64,000 bases of DNA from Leisingera sp. S132 (GCF_025144465.1 NZ_CP083553.1:640501-704500); one strand, 5' to 3'; shown: positions 28,149 to 40,223, numbered from the stretch's first letter. Notes: generated by a model not told the origin, from the letters alone. Program-made: numbers and translations.

Positions 28149-28870
28149 CCACCGATCCCCGTTACTATGCCGTGACTGAGGCAACCTGGCCGCCGGCTTC
28201 GCTGCGTGAACTTGGGCCTGTCACCCTGCGCGAAGGGCAGGGCGGCGGCAGCCGGGTGTCGGCGGCGACAGTCAACGGAACGGCCACAGACGCAGAGATC
28301 GCCGCGGCTGAAGATGCGATGCGTGCGATGGGTCAGGATTGTTTGTTCATGGTCCGTGACGGCGAGTCTGAGCTTGATGCGCAGCTGGAGGCGCGCGGAT
28401 ACGTGGTAAAGGATCCGGTCAATCTCTGGACCTGTCCGGCGGAGCAGCTAACGGATGTTGCTGTGCCGCGTGTCACCGCCTTTTGCGTCTGGGAGCCGCT
28501 GGCGATCCAGCGTGAGATTTGGGCGCAGGGCGGCATCGGGCCAGCGCGGCTGGCAGTGATGAGCCGGGTGCAGGGGCCAAAGACGGGGCTGCTCGCCCGC
28601 CACAAAGACAAGCCGGCGGGCGCTGGTTTTGTGGCGGTTCACGACGGAGTTGCGATGGTGCATGCGCTTGAGATCCTGCCGCATCAGCGCCGGGCTGGCA
28701 TGGGCGCCTGGATGATGCGCCAGGCAGCATTCTGGGCGCTGGAGAACGGCGCCGGAGAATTGGCAGTTCTTTGCACGAAACGTAATGAAGGCGCCAACGG
28801 GCTTTACGCTTCCCTCGGCATGGACTGTGCTGGAGAGTATCACTACCGGATTTTGCAACAAGGCGATTGA
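28145..28870 (+). CDS. GNAT family N-acetyltransferase
   Basis: 241 residues from a GTG that overlaps the previous stop. The acetyl-CoA-binding part is in the last third: VHALEILPHQRRAGMGAWMMRQAAFWALENGAGELAVLCTKRNEGANGLYASLGM, with the QRRAGMG loop. The N-terminal part is divergent. Substrate unknown. Co-translated with the CinA-like gene; the AhpD-like gene begins 5 bases after its stop. Confidence 0.85.
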   Translation: MTTDPRYYAVTEATWPPASLRELGPVTLREGQGGGSRVSAATVNGTATDAEIAAAEDAMRAMGQDCLFMVRDGESELDAQLEARGYVVKDPVNLWTCPAEQLTDVAVPRVTAFCVWEPLAIQREIWAQGGIGPARLAVMSRVQGPKTGLLARHKDKPAGAGFVAVHDGVAMVHALEILPHQRRAGMGAWMMRQAAFWALENGAGELAVLCTKRNEGANGLYASLGMDCAGEYHYRILQQGD

Positions 28871-28875
28871 ACACG

Positions 28876-29448
28876 ATGAGTGACCAGACCTTACCCACAG
28901 CTCTTGATCTGCCAATGGTGGACCCGTTGCCGCCGGAAACGCAGAAATACTTCGATATCTGTGTCGAAAAACTGGGCTTTGTGCCGAATGTGCTGAAGGC
29001 GAACGCCTTTGACATTGATAAGCTCAACGCTTTTACCGCCATGTACAACGATCTGATGCTGGCGGACAGCAGCCTGAGCAAGCTGGAGCGGGAGATGATT
29101 GCGGTTGTTGTCTCCTCGATCAACCGCTGTTTCTATTGCCTGGTGGCACATGGCGCGGCGGTGCGGCAGCTGTCAGGCGATCCGCAGCTCGGCGAAATGC
29201 TGGTGATGAACTACCGTGTCGCTCCGCTGGAGGCCCGTCAGCGGGCGATGCTGGACTTCGCCGCCAAGATGACCACCGCCAGCGCGGAGATTGAGGAGGC
29301 GGACCGTCAGGCCCTGCGGGAAGCGGGCTTCAGCGACCGGGATATCTGGGACATCATCAATGTCGCAGGCTTCTTCAATATGTCCAACCGGGTGGCAAGC
29401 GCCACCGCGATGGCACCCAATCCGGAATATCACAGCCAGTGCCGTTGA
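28876..29448 (+). CDS. Peroxidase-related AhpD-like protein
   Basis: 190 residues of the carboxymuconolactone-decarboxylase/AhpD fold, the peroxidase-related subgroup. The motif INRCFYCLVAHGAAV holds the CxxC-x3-H redox site. FVPNVLKANAF and DFAAKMTTASAEI plus SDRDIWDIINVAGFFNMSNRVA complete the signature. Likely reduces organic peroxides; function unproven. I use the ATG at 28876 rather than the TTG three codons earlier. Confidence 0.87.
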   Translation: MSDQTLPTALDLPMVDPLPPETQKYFDICVEKLGFVPNVLKANAFDIDKLNAFTAMYNDLMLADSSLSKLEREMIAVVVSSINRCFYCLVAHGAAVRQLSGDPQLGEMLVMNYRVAPLEARQRAMLDFAAKMTTASAEIEEADRQALREAGFSDRDIWDIINVAGFFNMSNRVASATAMAPNPEYHSQCR

Positions 29449-30356
29449 AACGTTTGATTGCAGCGGCTGCGGCTGCGCTTTTGCCTGCCATGCCGAGTGC
29501 CGCTCAACTTACTTTTCCTGCCGGTGCGGCCCGGATATCCGAGCGGATAACGGCACTTGGTGTCTATCAGCTGCCTGTCGCGGCGGAAGACGGGGACAAA
29601 GTGCCGTCAGAACGGTTTGAAGGCCGGATCATCCGTCGCACCTGGCGGGTGGATGGTCAGAGCACGGTGCTGCAGATCCTGGCCCCGCTGCGGGATCAAC
29701 TGGAAGGGCTGGGCTACGAAGTGCGTCTTGACTGCGCGGCGCGTGATTGCGGCGGCTTTGGTTTCCGGTTCGGGATTGAGGTGGTGCCGGCGCCGGACAT
29801 GATGGTGGATATCTCCCGCTACCATTTTTTGTCGGCTGTCCGCGGACAGGACGCGATCTCTATCCTGGTGTCCCGGACCGGGGCCGCGGCCTTTGTTCAG
29901 ATGATCAGCGTAGGGCCTGGGCGTGCAGCCGCTGAAGCTGAAAAACCCGTTGTGCAAGCAGAGCCGGGCCCGGCGCTGCCTGTTGAACTGGCCAAGGTGC
30001 TGGAAGTGCGCGGCCATGCCGTGCTGACCGATCTTGTTTTTGACAGCGGTTCCACCCGCCTGCGCGACGGAGAGTATGACAGCCTAAGAGAACTTGCGGG
30101 TTATTTGGCCGCTAACCCGCAGTACCGGCTGCTGCTGGTAGGGCACACCGATACAGTCGGCTCTCAAGCGCAGAACGCAGGTATATCAGAGCGCCGGGCG
30201 CAGTCGGTGAAGGAAAGACTGATAGAAACCCATGAGGCGGACGAAGGACGTATCGACGTTGCAGGCGCCGGATTTCTGGCGCCTATTGCCAGCAATCTGA
30301 TCCCGGAAGGCCGGGAAGCCAACCGGCGGGTTGAGGCAGTTTTGCTGGCCGATTGA
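29439..30356 (+). CDS. OmpA-family periplasmic/outer-membrane protein
   Basis: 305 residues. A signal peptide (about 1-22, cleaved after SAA) is followed by an uncharacterised N-terminal region and a C-terminal OmpA peptidoglycan-binding domain from about 195: LTDLVFDSGSTRLRD, LLLVGHTDTVGSQAQNAGISERRAQSV and LIPEGREANRRVEAVLL. Likely tethers the outer membrane or a complex to the cell wall. The GTG at 29439 overlaps the previous gene by 10 bases; a TTG at 29445 is possible. Confidence 0.85.
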   Translation: MPLKRLIAAAAAALLPAMPSAAQLTFPAGAARISERITALGVYQLPVAAEDGDKVPSERFEGRIIRRTWRVDGQSTVLQILAPLRDQLEGLGYEVRLDCAARDCGGFGFRFGIEVVPAPDMMVDISRYHFLSAVRGQDAISILVSRTGAAAFVQMISVGPGRAAAEAEKPVVQAEPGPALPVELAKVLEVRGHAVLTDLVFDSGSTRLRDGEYDSLRELAGYLAANPQYRLLLVGHTDTVGSQAQNAGISERRAQSVKERLIETHEADEGRIDVAGAGFLAPIASNLIPEGREANRRVEAVLLAD

Positions 30357-30520
30357 GGCGCTTGGTCCGAGGAGCAGGAAAAACGCAGGCCATATGCGTC
30401 AGAACAAGCAGCGAAATGCATCTGAAAAGATGCAATCCTTCCGGGAGCAGGGGCTTGGCAACGCGGAGGGCCGACGGGTTTTCGCACAGGTTGGGCGAAA
30501 ACCCAGGCTTTGGATCTGCG

Positions 30521-31402
30521 CTAGTTACGCATCACGTTGATAACTGCCGCGCCCAGCTCCTTTAGCGCGGCGTTACGGACCGCGAAGTCCGCGTCCGTGC
30601 CGGATATGTAAATAACGGCAACCCAAGGGGCGCGGCCTTCGGGCGTGACAAGCGCAATGATGCTTCGGGTGTGGCTGCCAGCACCGGATTTGTCGGAAAA
30701 TGCCCAGTTTGCAGGCGCTTGATCTCGCAACAGTGCACTGGTCACACTGCCATGGCTCATCCACTCGCGCAGCAGGTTGCGGGAAGATGCAGACAGCGCG
30801 TTTCCAACCAGAAGGGCGCGCAGTGTTCCTGCCATTGCGGCGGGAGTTGTGGTGTCCAATGGGCTGTCTGCGGCGAATGTGTTCAGCTCTGGTTCATAGC
30901 GGTCCAGCCGGCTGGCCGTGTCACCGATGCTGCGGAAGAACTTAGTGACCTCCTGCGGGCCGCCCAGACGCGAGATCAGCAAGTTTGCCGCGGTATTGTC
31001 GCTCCAGTCGAGCGCAGCCAGGCAAAGATCTGCAACCTGCATGGTTCCGCCGGCATGTTCCTTGGTGACCGGAGCGTAGGAAAGCAGATCGGAGTCGCGG
31101 ACAGGCAGCTGTTCCGAGAGGGACAAGCCGCCTGCATCATGGCGCGCAAGAACAGCTCCGCAGACCGGCGTCTTCACTGTGCTGTTCATGAGGAACCGCT
31201 CGTCTGCACGATGGAGCCAGGCTGCGCCTGTATCAGTATCCACCAGCGCGATTCCAACGCGGCCATCGAGCCGTTCTTCTATTTGGGACACAGACGCGGC
31301 CAGTTTCTTGAAGGGCGACTGCGCAGCGGGAGCGGTGGCGAAAGCCAAACAGAGAGCAATCCCGGCCGTAATGCGCGGCAGGACCGAAGCGGAGAACCGC
31401 AT
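30521..31402 (-). CDS. bla: Class A beta-lactamase
   Basis: 293 residues with a signal peptide (about 1-27). All class A motifs are intact: Ser74-x-x-Lys77 (STVK), SDN at 134-136, Glu170 in RYEPELN, and KSG at 238-240. Cys81 and Cys127 correspond to the TEM Cys77-Cys123 disulfide. It hydrolyses beta-lactams in the periplasm. Divergent from a LysR regulator with a perfect inverted repeat between, the ampR-bla arrangement. No transposon is nearby, so it looks resident. Spectrum cannot be read from sequence. Confidence 0.93.
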   Translation of the reverse strand: MRFSASVLPRITAGIALCLAFATAPAAQSPFKKLAASVSQIEERLDGRVGIALVDTDTGAAWLHRADERFLMNSTVKTPVCGAVLARHDAGGLSLSEQLPVRDSDLLSYAPVTKEHAGGTMQVADLCLAALDWSDNTAANLLISRLGGPQEVTKFFRSIGDTASRLDRYEPELNTFAADSPLDTTTPAAMAGTLRALLVGNALSASSRNLLREWMSHGSVTSALLRDQAPANWAFSDKSGAGSHTRSIIALVTPEGRAPWVAVIYISGTDADFAVRNAALKELGAAVINVMRN

Positions 31403-31455
31403 GATTGAGTTCCCTTTTGAAAGTGCGCCCTGAGGGGCGTGTTAACTTTGTAGAG

Positions 31456-31474
31456 GCATAACGTGATGTTATGC
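31456..31474. promoter_or_regulatory. AmpR-type operator between bla and the LysR gene
   Basis: GCATAAC-GTGAT-GTTATGC, a perfect 7-base inverted repeat containing the T-N11-A core expected of LysR regulators (ATAAC...GTTAT). It lies 54 bases upstream of the bla start and 74 upstream of the regulator start. Confidence 0.75.
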
Positions 31475-31548
31475 GGAAGTCATAAAACAACTTGAAATCC
31501 GGCCTCAAACGACAAATCCTGTGAGCAGTCATTAGGTGAAGTAATGTT

Positions 31549-32421
31549 ATGGACCGTCCGGATCTGCCTCTGAACGCTCTTAGGGTTTTCGAAGTTGCCA
31601 TGCGTCAAGGCAGTTTTACCCGCGCCGCTGTGGAGTTGCGCGTGACGCAAGCCGCCGTTAGCCACCAGATTGCGCGGTTGGAGGATCTTCTGGGAACGAC
31701 GCTCTTTTTGCGCACGCCTCAAGGCTTGATGCCGACGGATGAGGGGCTGCTGCTGTTTCCTGTCCTGGAGCATGGGTTCGAAGCGATCTCCCGTGTCCTT
31801 GACCAACTTGGTGGCCGCCGGGATGTGGAAGTGCTGAAAGTCGGTGTGAATACCACCTTCGCGCTCGGCTGGCTTCTGCCCAGACTTGATGCATTCCAGC
31901 GGCTGCATCCGGAAGTCGATTTAAGGGTTTCGACCAATAACAACCGCGTGGAAATCTTGCGCGAAGGCCTCGACATGGCGATCCGGTTTGGATCCGGGGC
32001 CTGGACGGGTCATGATGCGGTCCCGTTGATGGAGGCACCGCTGGCGCCCCTCTGCGCACCTGCCATGGCCGGCCGCTTGAAGTGTCCGGCGGATCTGGGG
32101 AAGGTCACGTTGCTGCGGAGCTATCGCAGTGCGGAATGGCCAGGCTGGTTTGACGCGGCTGGTGCTGCTTGCCCTCCTGTCACTGGACCTGTTCTGGATA
32201 GCTCGGTTGCTCTCGCCGAACTTGCCGCTTCTGGTGCAGGGGCCGCATTGCTGCCAGTCCGCATGTTCGAACGCTATCTGGAGCAAGGCCGTCTTGCGCA
32301 GCCTTTCGGTGCAACTGTGGCGGCCGGTAAATACTATCTGGCTTGGCCGTCAGACCGCCCGTTTACTGCGGCGATGAAGAGTTTTTCGAACTGGCTGACA
32401 AACGGATCGGGAGGCGTTTAA
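31549..32421 (+). CDS. LysR-family regulator, AmpR/GcvA-like
   Basis: 290 residues. The winged helix-turn-helix is at about 8-65 (LNALRVFEVAMRQGSFTRAAVELRVTQAAVSHQIARLEDLLG), which is the GcvA/AmpR subtype start. The effector domain has VGVNTTFALGWLLPRL and GLDMAIRFGSGAWTG. In AmpR systems muropeptides switch the protein from repressor to activator of the divergent beta-lactamase gene; that role here is inferred from arrangement. Confidence 0.88.
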   Translation: MDRPDLPLNALRVFEVAMRQGSFTRAAVELRVTQAAVSHQIARLEDLLGTTLFLRTPQGLMPTDEGLLLFPVLEHGFEAISRVLDQLGGRRDVEVLKVGVNTTFALGWLLPRLDAFQRLHPEVDLRVSTNNNRVEILREGLDMAIRFGSGAWTGHDAVPLMEAPLAPLCAPAMAGRLKCPADLGKVTLLRSYRSAEWPGWFDAAGAACPPVTGPVLDSSVALAELAASGAGAALLPVRMFERYLEQGRLAQPFGATVAAGKYYLAWPSDRPFTAAMKSFSNWLTNGSGGV

Positions 32422-32510
32422 AGCCAAAGGTTGCCCGGCGTGGTCAGGGGAGGCGCTGCGGCAGTGTCAGCAAATCCCGCCAGCTCCGGAAATGGAAAGC
32501 GGCAATACCT

Positions 32511-32543
32511 GCAAAAAAAGAACCCCCGCAAATAGTGCGGGGG
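32511..32543 (-). terminator. Terminator downstream of the second LysR gene
   Basis: Stem CCCCCGCA/TGCGGGGG (32523-32530 and 32536-32543) with a 5-base loop. On the minus strand it is followed by TTCTTTTTTT, a good intrinsic terminator for the LysR gene ending at 32588. Confidence 0.85.
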
Positions 32544-32587
32544 CAGGTGTTCGAGGGAGATCTTGGTTTCGTTTCTGTTGAACCGGT

Positions 32588-33505
32588 TCAGGTTTTCCAT
32601 TCAGAAGGGTCGCGGTCGGCAAAGGCCGCCACCAGGAAATCGATAAAGGCCCGCACCTTGGGCTGGGTAAACTTGCCGGGCGGGTAGACTGCGTAAATGC
32701 CTTGGGTTTCCACGGGCAGGCTGGGCATCACATCCTCAACGAGTCCCTCTTCCAGGGCCTCTGAGTAGAGGTAGCTGGGAAGATAGGCGATCCCGAGGCC
32801 GGAAATTGCTGCGTTCAGTAGAGATTGACCGTCATTCACGGACAGCCAGCCAGAGGTGCGCACTTGGCGTTTTTCACCCGACGGCGCAGTGATTTTCCAG
32901 ACGTTGCCGCTGGACTGGCTGGAATAATGCAGCAGCTTGTGATTGTTCAGCTCGTCGATCTTTTGCGGGCGGCCGAACTTTTCCAGATACTCTGGAGAGG
33001 CGATCATCCGCTTGGTTGTCTCGGTCAGCTTGCGGGCGCGGAGGCTGCTGTCCTCCAGCTCGCCGATCCGCACTGCCATGTCGAAACCCTCTGAAATCAG
33101 CTCAACATAGCGGTTGTTCAGCACCATGTTGACAGTGATGTCCGGGAAATCGCGCAGGAAGTCGGACAGCACCGGCGACAAATGGTTCACGCCGAAATCG
33201 GTGGCGACGGAAATCCGCAGCAGGCCGGAGGGCGCGGATTGCATCGAGGTGACCAGCGCATCTGCTTCACCTGCATCATTCAGCACCCGGCGGGCGCGGT
33301 CGTAATAGGCAAGGCCGATCTCGGTTGGGGAAACCCGGCGGGTGGTACGGTTGAGAAGCCGCGCGCCGAGGCGGGCCTCCAGGCTGGAGACATGTTTGGA
33401 GACGGCCGACTTGGAAATCCCCATTTTCCGGGCAGCATCGGTGAAGCCGCCCTGATCCACCACATTGGCGAAGGCCTCCATTTCCATCAATCGGTCCATA
33501 TTCAC
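32588..33505 (-). CDS. LysR-family transcriptional regulator
   Basis: 305 residues. Helix-turn-helix at about 5-62 (MEMEAFANVVDQGGFTDAARKMGISKSAVSKHVSSLEARLG), then an effector domain with VNMVLNNRYVELISEGFDMAVRIGELEDSSLRARKL. It resembles the large DsdC/AaeR-like group whose members act on their own or adjacent genes. Neither neighbour is divergent from it, so the target is not evident. Confidence 0.9.
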   Translation of the reverse strand: MNMDRLMEMEAFANVVDQGGFTDAARKMGISKSAVSKHVSSLEARLGARLLNRTTRRVSPTEIGLAYYDRARRVLNDAGEADALVTSMQSAPSGLLRISVATDFGVNHLSPVLSDFLRDFPDITVNMVLNNRYVELISEGFDMAVRIGELEDSSLRARKLTETTKRMIASPEYLEKFGRPQKIDELNNHKLLHYSSQSSGNVWKITAPSGEKRQVRTSGWLSVNDGQSLLNAAISGLGIAYLPSYLYSEALEEGLVEDVMPSLPVETQGIYAVYPPGKFTQPKVRAFIDFLVAAFADRDPSEWKT

Positions 33506-33662
33506 CCATCCTCGTAAAGCCGTGTTGCCTCGAAACTGACGGTGAAATCGGGCAAGAACGGGGCGGAGGTGGGATAATTGCGAGGTTTCGCGGTTATCGT
33601 TTGCGCTCTGGAAACGGCTGCCGCGGGATGGCAGAGAAGATCTTGAGAAGGTTACTGAAACC

Positions 33663-34574
33663 TTAAATCACAAGCCTGATTGTGAGTATCCACAGCGGCA
33701 GTGTCACCGCACTGAGAAGGGTGGATTGCGCAATTAGTGTGGCGGCCAGAGTGCGGTCGGCGCCAAAGGCAGATGCGAGCACATGAGCGGCGGAGGCTGT
33801 CGGCAAGGCTGCAAACAGCACCAGCACTGATGCAAAGCCGGGATCACTTCCCAGCAGCAGGCAGGCAGCCAGAACAATGGCGGGAACCAGAACCAGACGT
33901 ACCAGGCAGAGGTAGCTGTTGAAGAAATCCAGCCGCGCCAGTGCGCGCCAGTTCATGGTGGCGCCGATCGACAGAAGTGCAATCGGGATCGCGGCATGGG
34001 CCAGCATCTCGGCTGGCGCCAGGATCGGCGCAGGAACCTTGTAGCCGGAAAGGCCGACGGTGACGCCTGCGACAGATGCTATAAGAAACGGATTGAGCGC
34101 GATTTTTGCAGAGGTTTCGCGCAGTGAAAGGCTGCTGCCGCGCGACAGAGCGGTGACGGCCATGACATTGGCCACCGGAACGGCCATCCCGATGGCAACC
34201 GCCATCTGGCCGGTCAGCTCTTTGCCGATCGATGGCAGCGCGACAAAAGCAATGGCCGTGTTGAAGCGCCAGGCCGCCTGCCAGGCTCCTGCGAAATCAA
34301 GAAACTTTTCCGGCCCTGCCCGGCGCGCCAGGAAGCCAAGGGCAAGCGCCAGGGCTAGGATGCTCCAGACGGCGGGTCCGATGCGGCCGAGGTCTGCAAT
34401 GGCAATGGGACGGCCGCTGGCGGCAAAGAACAGCAGCGCTGGAAACAGCACTTCAAAGTTCAGTTTGTCCAGGCCTTGCCAAGCTTGCGGTGACAGCCGC
34501 CTGCGCACCAGCCCTCCAAGGGCCACCATCAGGAAGCTGGGAGTCAGGCCCATCAGGATGACTGCAAATATCAC
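33663..34574 (-). CDS. AEC (auxin efflux carrier) family transporter
   Basis: 303 residues, polytopic inner-membrane protein with the two five-helix halves of the AEC family. Recognisable are RRLSPQAWQGLDKLNFEVLFPALLF near the start, AWRFNTAIAFVALPSIGKELTGQMA in the middle and ALPTASAAHVLASAFGADRTLAATLI near the end. I start at the GTG at 34574, with GAGG five bases upstream; the open frame continues 37 codons further but that part is non-hydrophobic and Pro/Ser-rich. Substrate (often malonate or other small acids) unknown. Confidence 0.85.
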   Translation of the reverse strand: MIFAVILMGLTPSFLMVALGGLVRRRLSPQAWQGLDKLNFEVLFPALLFFAASGRPIAIADLGRIGPAVWSILALALALGFLARRAGPEKFLDFAGAWQAAWRFNTAIAFVALPSIGKELTGQMAVAIGMAVPVANVMAVTALSRGSSLSLRETSAKIALNPFLIASVAGVTVGLSGYKVPAPILAPAEMLAHAAIPIALLSIGATMNWRALARLDFFNSYLCLVRLVLVPAIVLAACLLLGSDPGFASVLVLFAALPTASAAHVLASAFGADRTLAATLIAQSTLLSAVTLPLWILTIRLVI

Positions 34575-34769
34575 GGTTGCCTCGTTTTGCGGTTCTGGTG
34601 CGACACTGCCGCCGCCAGATTGAGCAGGCAAGAGCGATGGGGACGGCAAGGGGGACTTCTGTGAAGATGACAAAAAAATGTGCATCTGCTGCAGCAGAAG
34701 GGTTTGCGGCCGCAGGCAAGGCGCATAGCTTTACATTTGTTTGTTGAACAAATTGCTGGAGAACCCGCT

Positions 34770-35210
34770 ATGAAAGTTTTGCTTGCCGCCGCCGCTGCCC
34801 TTTGCCTGGCTGCACCGCTTGGGGCGCAGGAGCGCACGCCGTCACACCCGGATGCTAAGGTTTACTTTGTCAATCTGAAGGATGGCGATACCGTCACCTC
34901 CCCGGTAACCGTGGTTTTCGGTCTTTCCGGCATGGGGGTCGCTCCTGCGGGAACGGAAAAGGAGCATACTGGCCATCACCATCTGCTGATCGACAGGCCC
35001 GCCATCGGGGAAGGCGAAGATGGCGCGGATGAACTGCTGTACGGATTGCCGGCGGATGAGCACCATGTGCATTTCGGCGGTGGGCAGACTGAGGCTGTCA
35101 TTGATCTGGCTCCGGGCCGCCACACGCTGCAGTTGGTGCTGGGGGATGCAGGTCATGTGCCGCATGACTCGCCCGTGGTGTCCGAGGTGATCACTATAAA
35201 CGTCGAATGA
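34770..35210 (+). CDS. DUF4399 periplasmic protein
   Basis: 146 residues with a signal peptide (about 1-19) and one DUF4399 domain: VYFVNLKDGDTVTSPVTVVFGLSGMGVAPAGTE, then a histidine-rich EHTGHHHLLID, DEHHVHFGGGQTEAVIDLAPG and a closing LVLGDAGHVPHDSPVVSEVI. The many histidines suggest metal binding, but no function is established. GGAGAACC precedes the ATG. Divergent from the AEC gene. Confidence 0.88.
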   Translation: MKVLLAAAAALCLAAPLGAQERTPSHPDAKVYFVNLKDGDTVTSPVTVVFGLSGMGVAPAGTEKEHTGHHHLLIDRPAIGEGEDGADELLYGLPADEHHVHFGGGQTEAVIDLAPGRHTLQLVLGDAGHVPHDSPVVSEVITINVE

Positions 35211-35212
35211 CA

Positions 35213-35230
35213 CTTCGCTGCGCAGCGAAG
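35213..35230. terminator. Hairpin after the DUF4399 gene
   Basis: CTTCGCTGC followed by GCAGCGAAG, an 18-base perfect palindrome beginning 3 bases after the stop. No T-run follows, so it may be a transcript-end stabilising hairpin rather than a full terminator. Confidence 0.45.
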
Positions 35231-35286
35231 CATTTGCGGGACGGCGCAGTTTAGGCAGGAGGTCTTGTTAAACTAAAGGACCTCCT

Positions 35287-35607
35287 ATGCTGACCTGCAT
35301 CATCCGTTACCACATCGATTCCGCCAAGAAGGCGCAGTTCGAACAATACGCCCGCAACTGGGGACAGGCGATCCCGCGTTGCGGGGCTGATCTGGTTGGC
35401 TACTATGCGCCGCATGAAGGGTCGTCGACGTTGGCCTACGGAATCTACAACGTGGACAGCCTGGCGGCGTATGAAGCCTACCGGGTGCGGCTCGCGGCAG
35501 ACCCATTGGGGCAGGAAAACTACCAGTTTGCCCGGAAGGAGCGGTTTTTGCTGCGCGAGGACCGGACCTGGCTCAAGCTGGTTTCAATGCCGCATGGGGA
35601 CGGATGA
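35287..35607 (+). CDS. NIPSNAP family protein
   Basis: 106 residues of the dimeric ferredoxin-like (Dabb) fold: MLTCIIRYHIDSAKKAQFEQYARNWGQAI, then GCDLVGYYAPHEG-like region (GADLVGYYAPHEGSS) and AYEAYRVRLAADPLGQENYQFA. A clear AAGGACCTCCT region lies upstream of the ATG. Function unknown. The next gene, also a Dabb-fold protein, follows at once. Confidence 0.87.
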   Translation: MLTCIIRYHIDSAKKAQFEQYARNWGQAIPRCGADLVGYYAPHEGSSTLAYGIYNVDSLAAYEAYRVRLAADPLGQENYQFARKERFLLREDRTWLKLVSMPHGDG

Positions 35608-35618
35608 GAGGTGCGCAG

Positions 35619-35963
35619 ATGATTGCGGTGATATTCGAAGTCGAGATCGCCTCGGGGCAGAAGGATGCCTATCTGGAAATTGCTGAGGAACTGCGCGGGT
35701 TGCTGGAAGAGATGGAGGGATTTATCTCCGTTGAGCGGTTCCAAAGCCTGACCGCACCCGGCAAGCTGCTGTCCTTGTCCTTTTGGCAGGACGAAGCGGC
35801 GGTGCAGCGCTGGCGTCAACTGGCGGAACACCGCGTGGCTCAGGGAAAGGGCAGGGCAGGAATTTTTGCAGACTACAGGCTGCGGGTTGCCGGGGTGATC
35901 CGGGATTATGGCATGACGGCGCGGCAAGAGGCTCCTGCAGACAGCATTCAGACTCACGGCTGA
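35619..35963 (+). CDS. Antibiotic biosynthesis monooxygenase (ABM) domain protein
   Basis: 114 residues beginning MIAVIFEVEIASGQKDAYLEIAEELRGLL, followed by GFISVERFQSLTAPGKLLSLSFWQDEAAVQRWRQLAEHRVAQ, the ABM signature. I prefer the ATG at 35619 because GAGAGG lies seven bases upstream; an ATG at 35604 would overlap the NIPSNAP stop by 4 bases. These proteins are small cofactor-free oxygenases or heme-binding proteins; the substrate is not indicated. Confidence 0.85.
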   Translation: MIAVIFEVEIASGQKDAYLEIAEELRGLLEEMEGFISVERFQSLTAPGKLLSLSFWQDEAAVQRWRQLAEHRVAQGKGRAGIFADYRLRVAGVIRDYGMTARQEAPADSIQTHG

Positions 35964-36094
35964 TCGCTTTTGCGGGCCCGGCGCCTGAAGGGGGGCAGGG
36001 GACGCACCCGTAGCGCCTATGGCGCGGCTCCCGGCCAGACTGCGGGCCGGGCCTGACAGGTCCGGCTGCCGCAGGCGGGAGGTTCCTGTTTGCA

Positions 36095-39266
<3,172 letters not shown>

Positions 39267-39272
39267 CAGTTT

Positions 39273-40148
39273 TCATTTTACAGGCGCTGCAGCGCGTTCT
39301 GTCTGCCGCGGCAGCCTGGCTTGGCCGAGCCAAAGGCTGAACAGGGCCAGGGTGGCGCCCAGCATCTGATTGGGCGTCAGGGTTTCTCCCAGCAGCAGCC
39401 AGCCGAGGATCACGGCGGTCAGCGGGCTGAGCACGCCAAGCAGTGAGACTTGCGACGGGTCAATCCGGGCAAGGCCGCGGAACCACAGGATATAAGTCAG
39501 CGCACCGCCGATGAGGCTCATGTAGGCAAGGCCCAGGACATTGGCAGCCGTGAAGACCGGCATCTCCGGCACCATCCACAGCGCAAAAGGCACCAGCAGC
39601 AGCCCGCCTGCGGTCAGCTGCCAGGCGGTGAAGGTGAGCGGCGGCACCGGCGGCTGCCATTTGCGGGTCAGCACCACGCCTGCCGCCATCGACAAGGCGC
39701 CGCCAAAGCCGGCCAGGACACCCAGCGTGTCCAGCTTGGCGGCCGGGGTCAGCACCAGCAAGGCAACACCTGCCATGCTCAGAAGCGCGGCGGCAACGGC
39801 AGCGGCGCGGATCTGCGTCTGCAGCAGCAACGCTGACAGGAACACCACGATCAGCGGCTGCACGGCGCCAAGCGTCGCGGCGACCCCGCCAGGCAGGCGG
39901 TAAGCGGACAGGAACAAGAGCACCCAGAACAGCGAGAAATTCAGCGCTCCAAGCACCATCAGCCTCGGCAGCCAGCTAAGCGGCGGCAGCTGGCGCACCA
40001 GCACCAGCAGCAGCAGCCCGGCAGGCAGCGCCCTGAGCAGTGCCACCACCAGCGGTGAGTGGCCGGGCAGAAAAGTTGTCGTCACGATGTAGCTGCTGCC
40101 CCAGATTGCAGGGGCCAGCGCGGTCAGCAGAAGGGTGCGGATCGGCAT
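39273..40148 (-). CDS. DMT superfamily (EamA) transporter, MarR-linked
   Basis: 291 residues, ten predicted membrane helices in two EamA repeats: LAPAIWGSSYIVTTTFLPGHSP at the start and IDPSQVSLLGVLSPLTAVILGWLLLGETLT near the end, as in RhtA/YedA-like exporters. The ATG at 40148 has AAGGAGAACC directly upstream. It diverges from a marR gene with two palindromes in the 75-base gap, which points to MarR-controlled efflux of a small molecule. Confidence 0.88.
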   Translation of the reverse strand: MPIRTLLLTALAPAIWGSSYIVTTTFLPGHSPLVVALLRALPAGLLLLVLVRQLPPLSWLPRLMVLGALNFSLFWVLLFLSAYRLPGGVAATLGAVQPLIVVFLSALLLQTQIRAAAVAAALLSMAGVALLVLTPAAKLDTLGVLAGFGGALSMAAGVVLTRKWQPPVPPLTFTAWQLTAGGLLLVPFALWMVPEMPVFTAANVLGLAYMSLIGGALTYILWFRGLARIDPSQVSLLGVLSPLTAVILGWLLLGETLTPNQMLGATLALFSLWLGQARLPRQTERAAAPVK

Positions 40149-40161
40149 GTGGTTCTCCTTG

Positions 40162-40201
40162 TCTTGATGTCGAGATAATAGGATTTGTCTTGACGTCAAG
40201 A
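40162..40201. promoter_or_regulatory. Twin MarR operators
   Basis: A perfect 14-base palindrome TCTTGACGTCAAGA (40188-40201) and an imperfect copy TCTTGATGTCGAGA (40162-40175) are spaced 26 bases start to start, between the EamA and marR starts. Placement and symmetry fit MarR dimers controlling both genes. Confidence 0.75.
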
Positions 40202-40223
40202 TGTAAACACCTAAACCAGTGGC

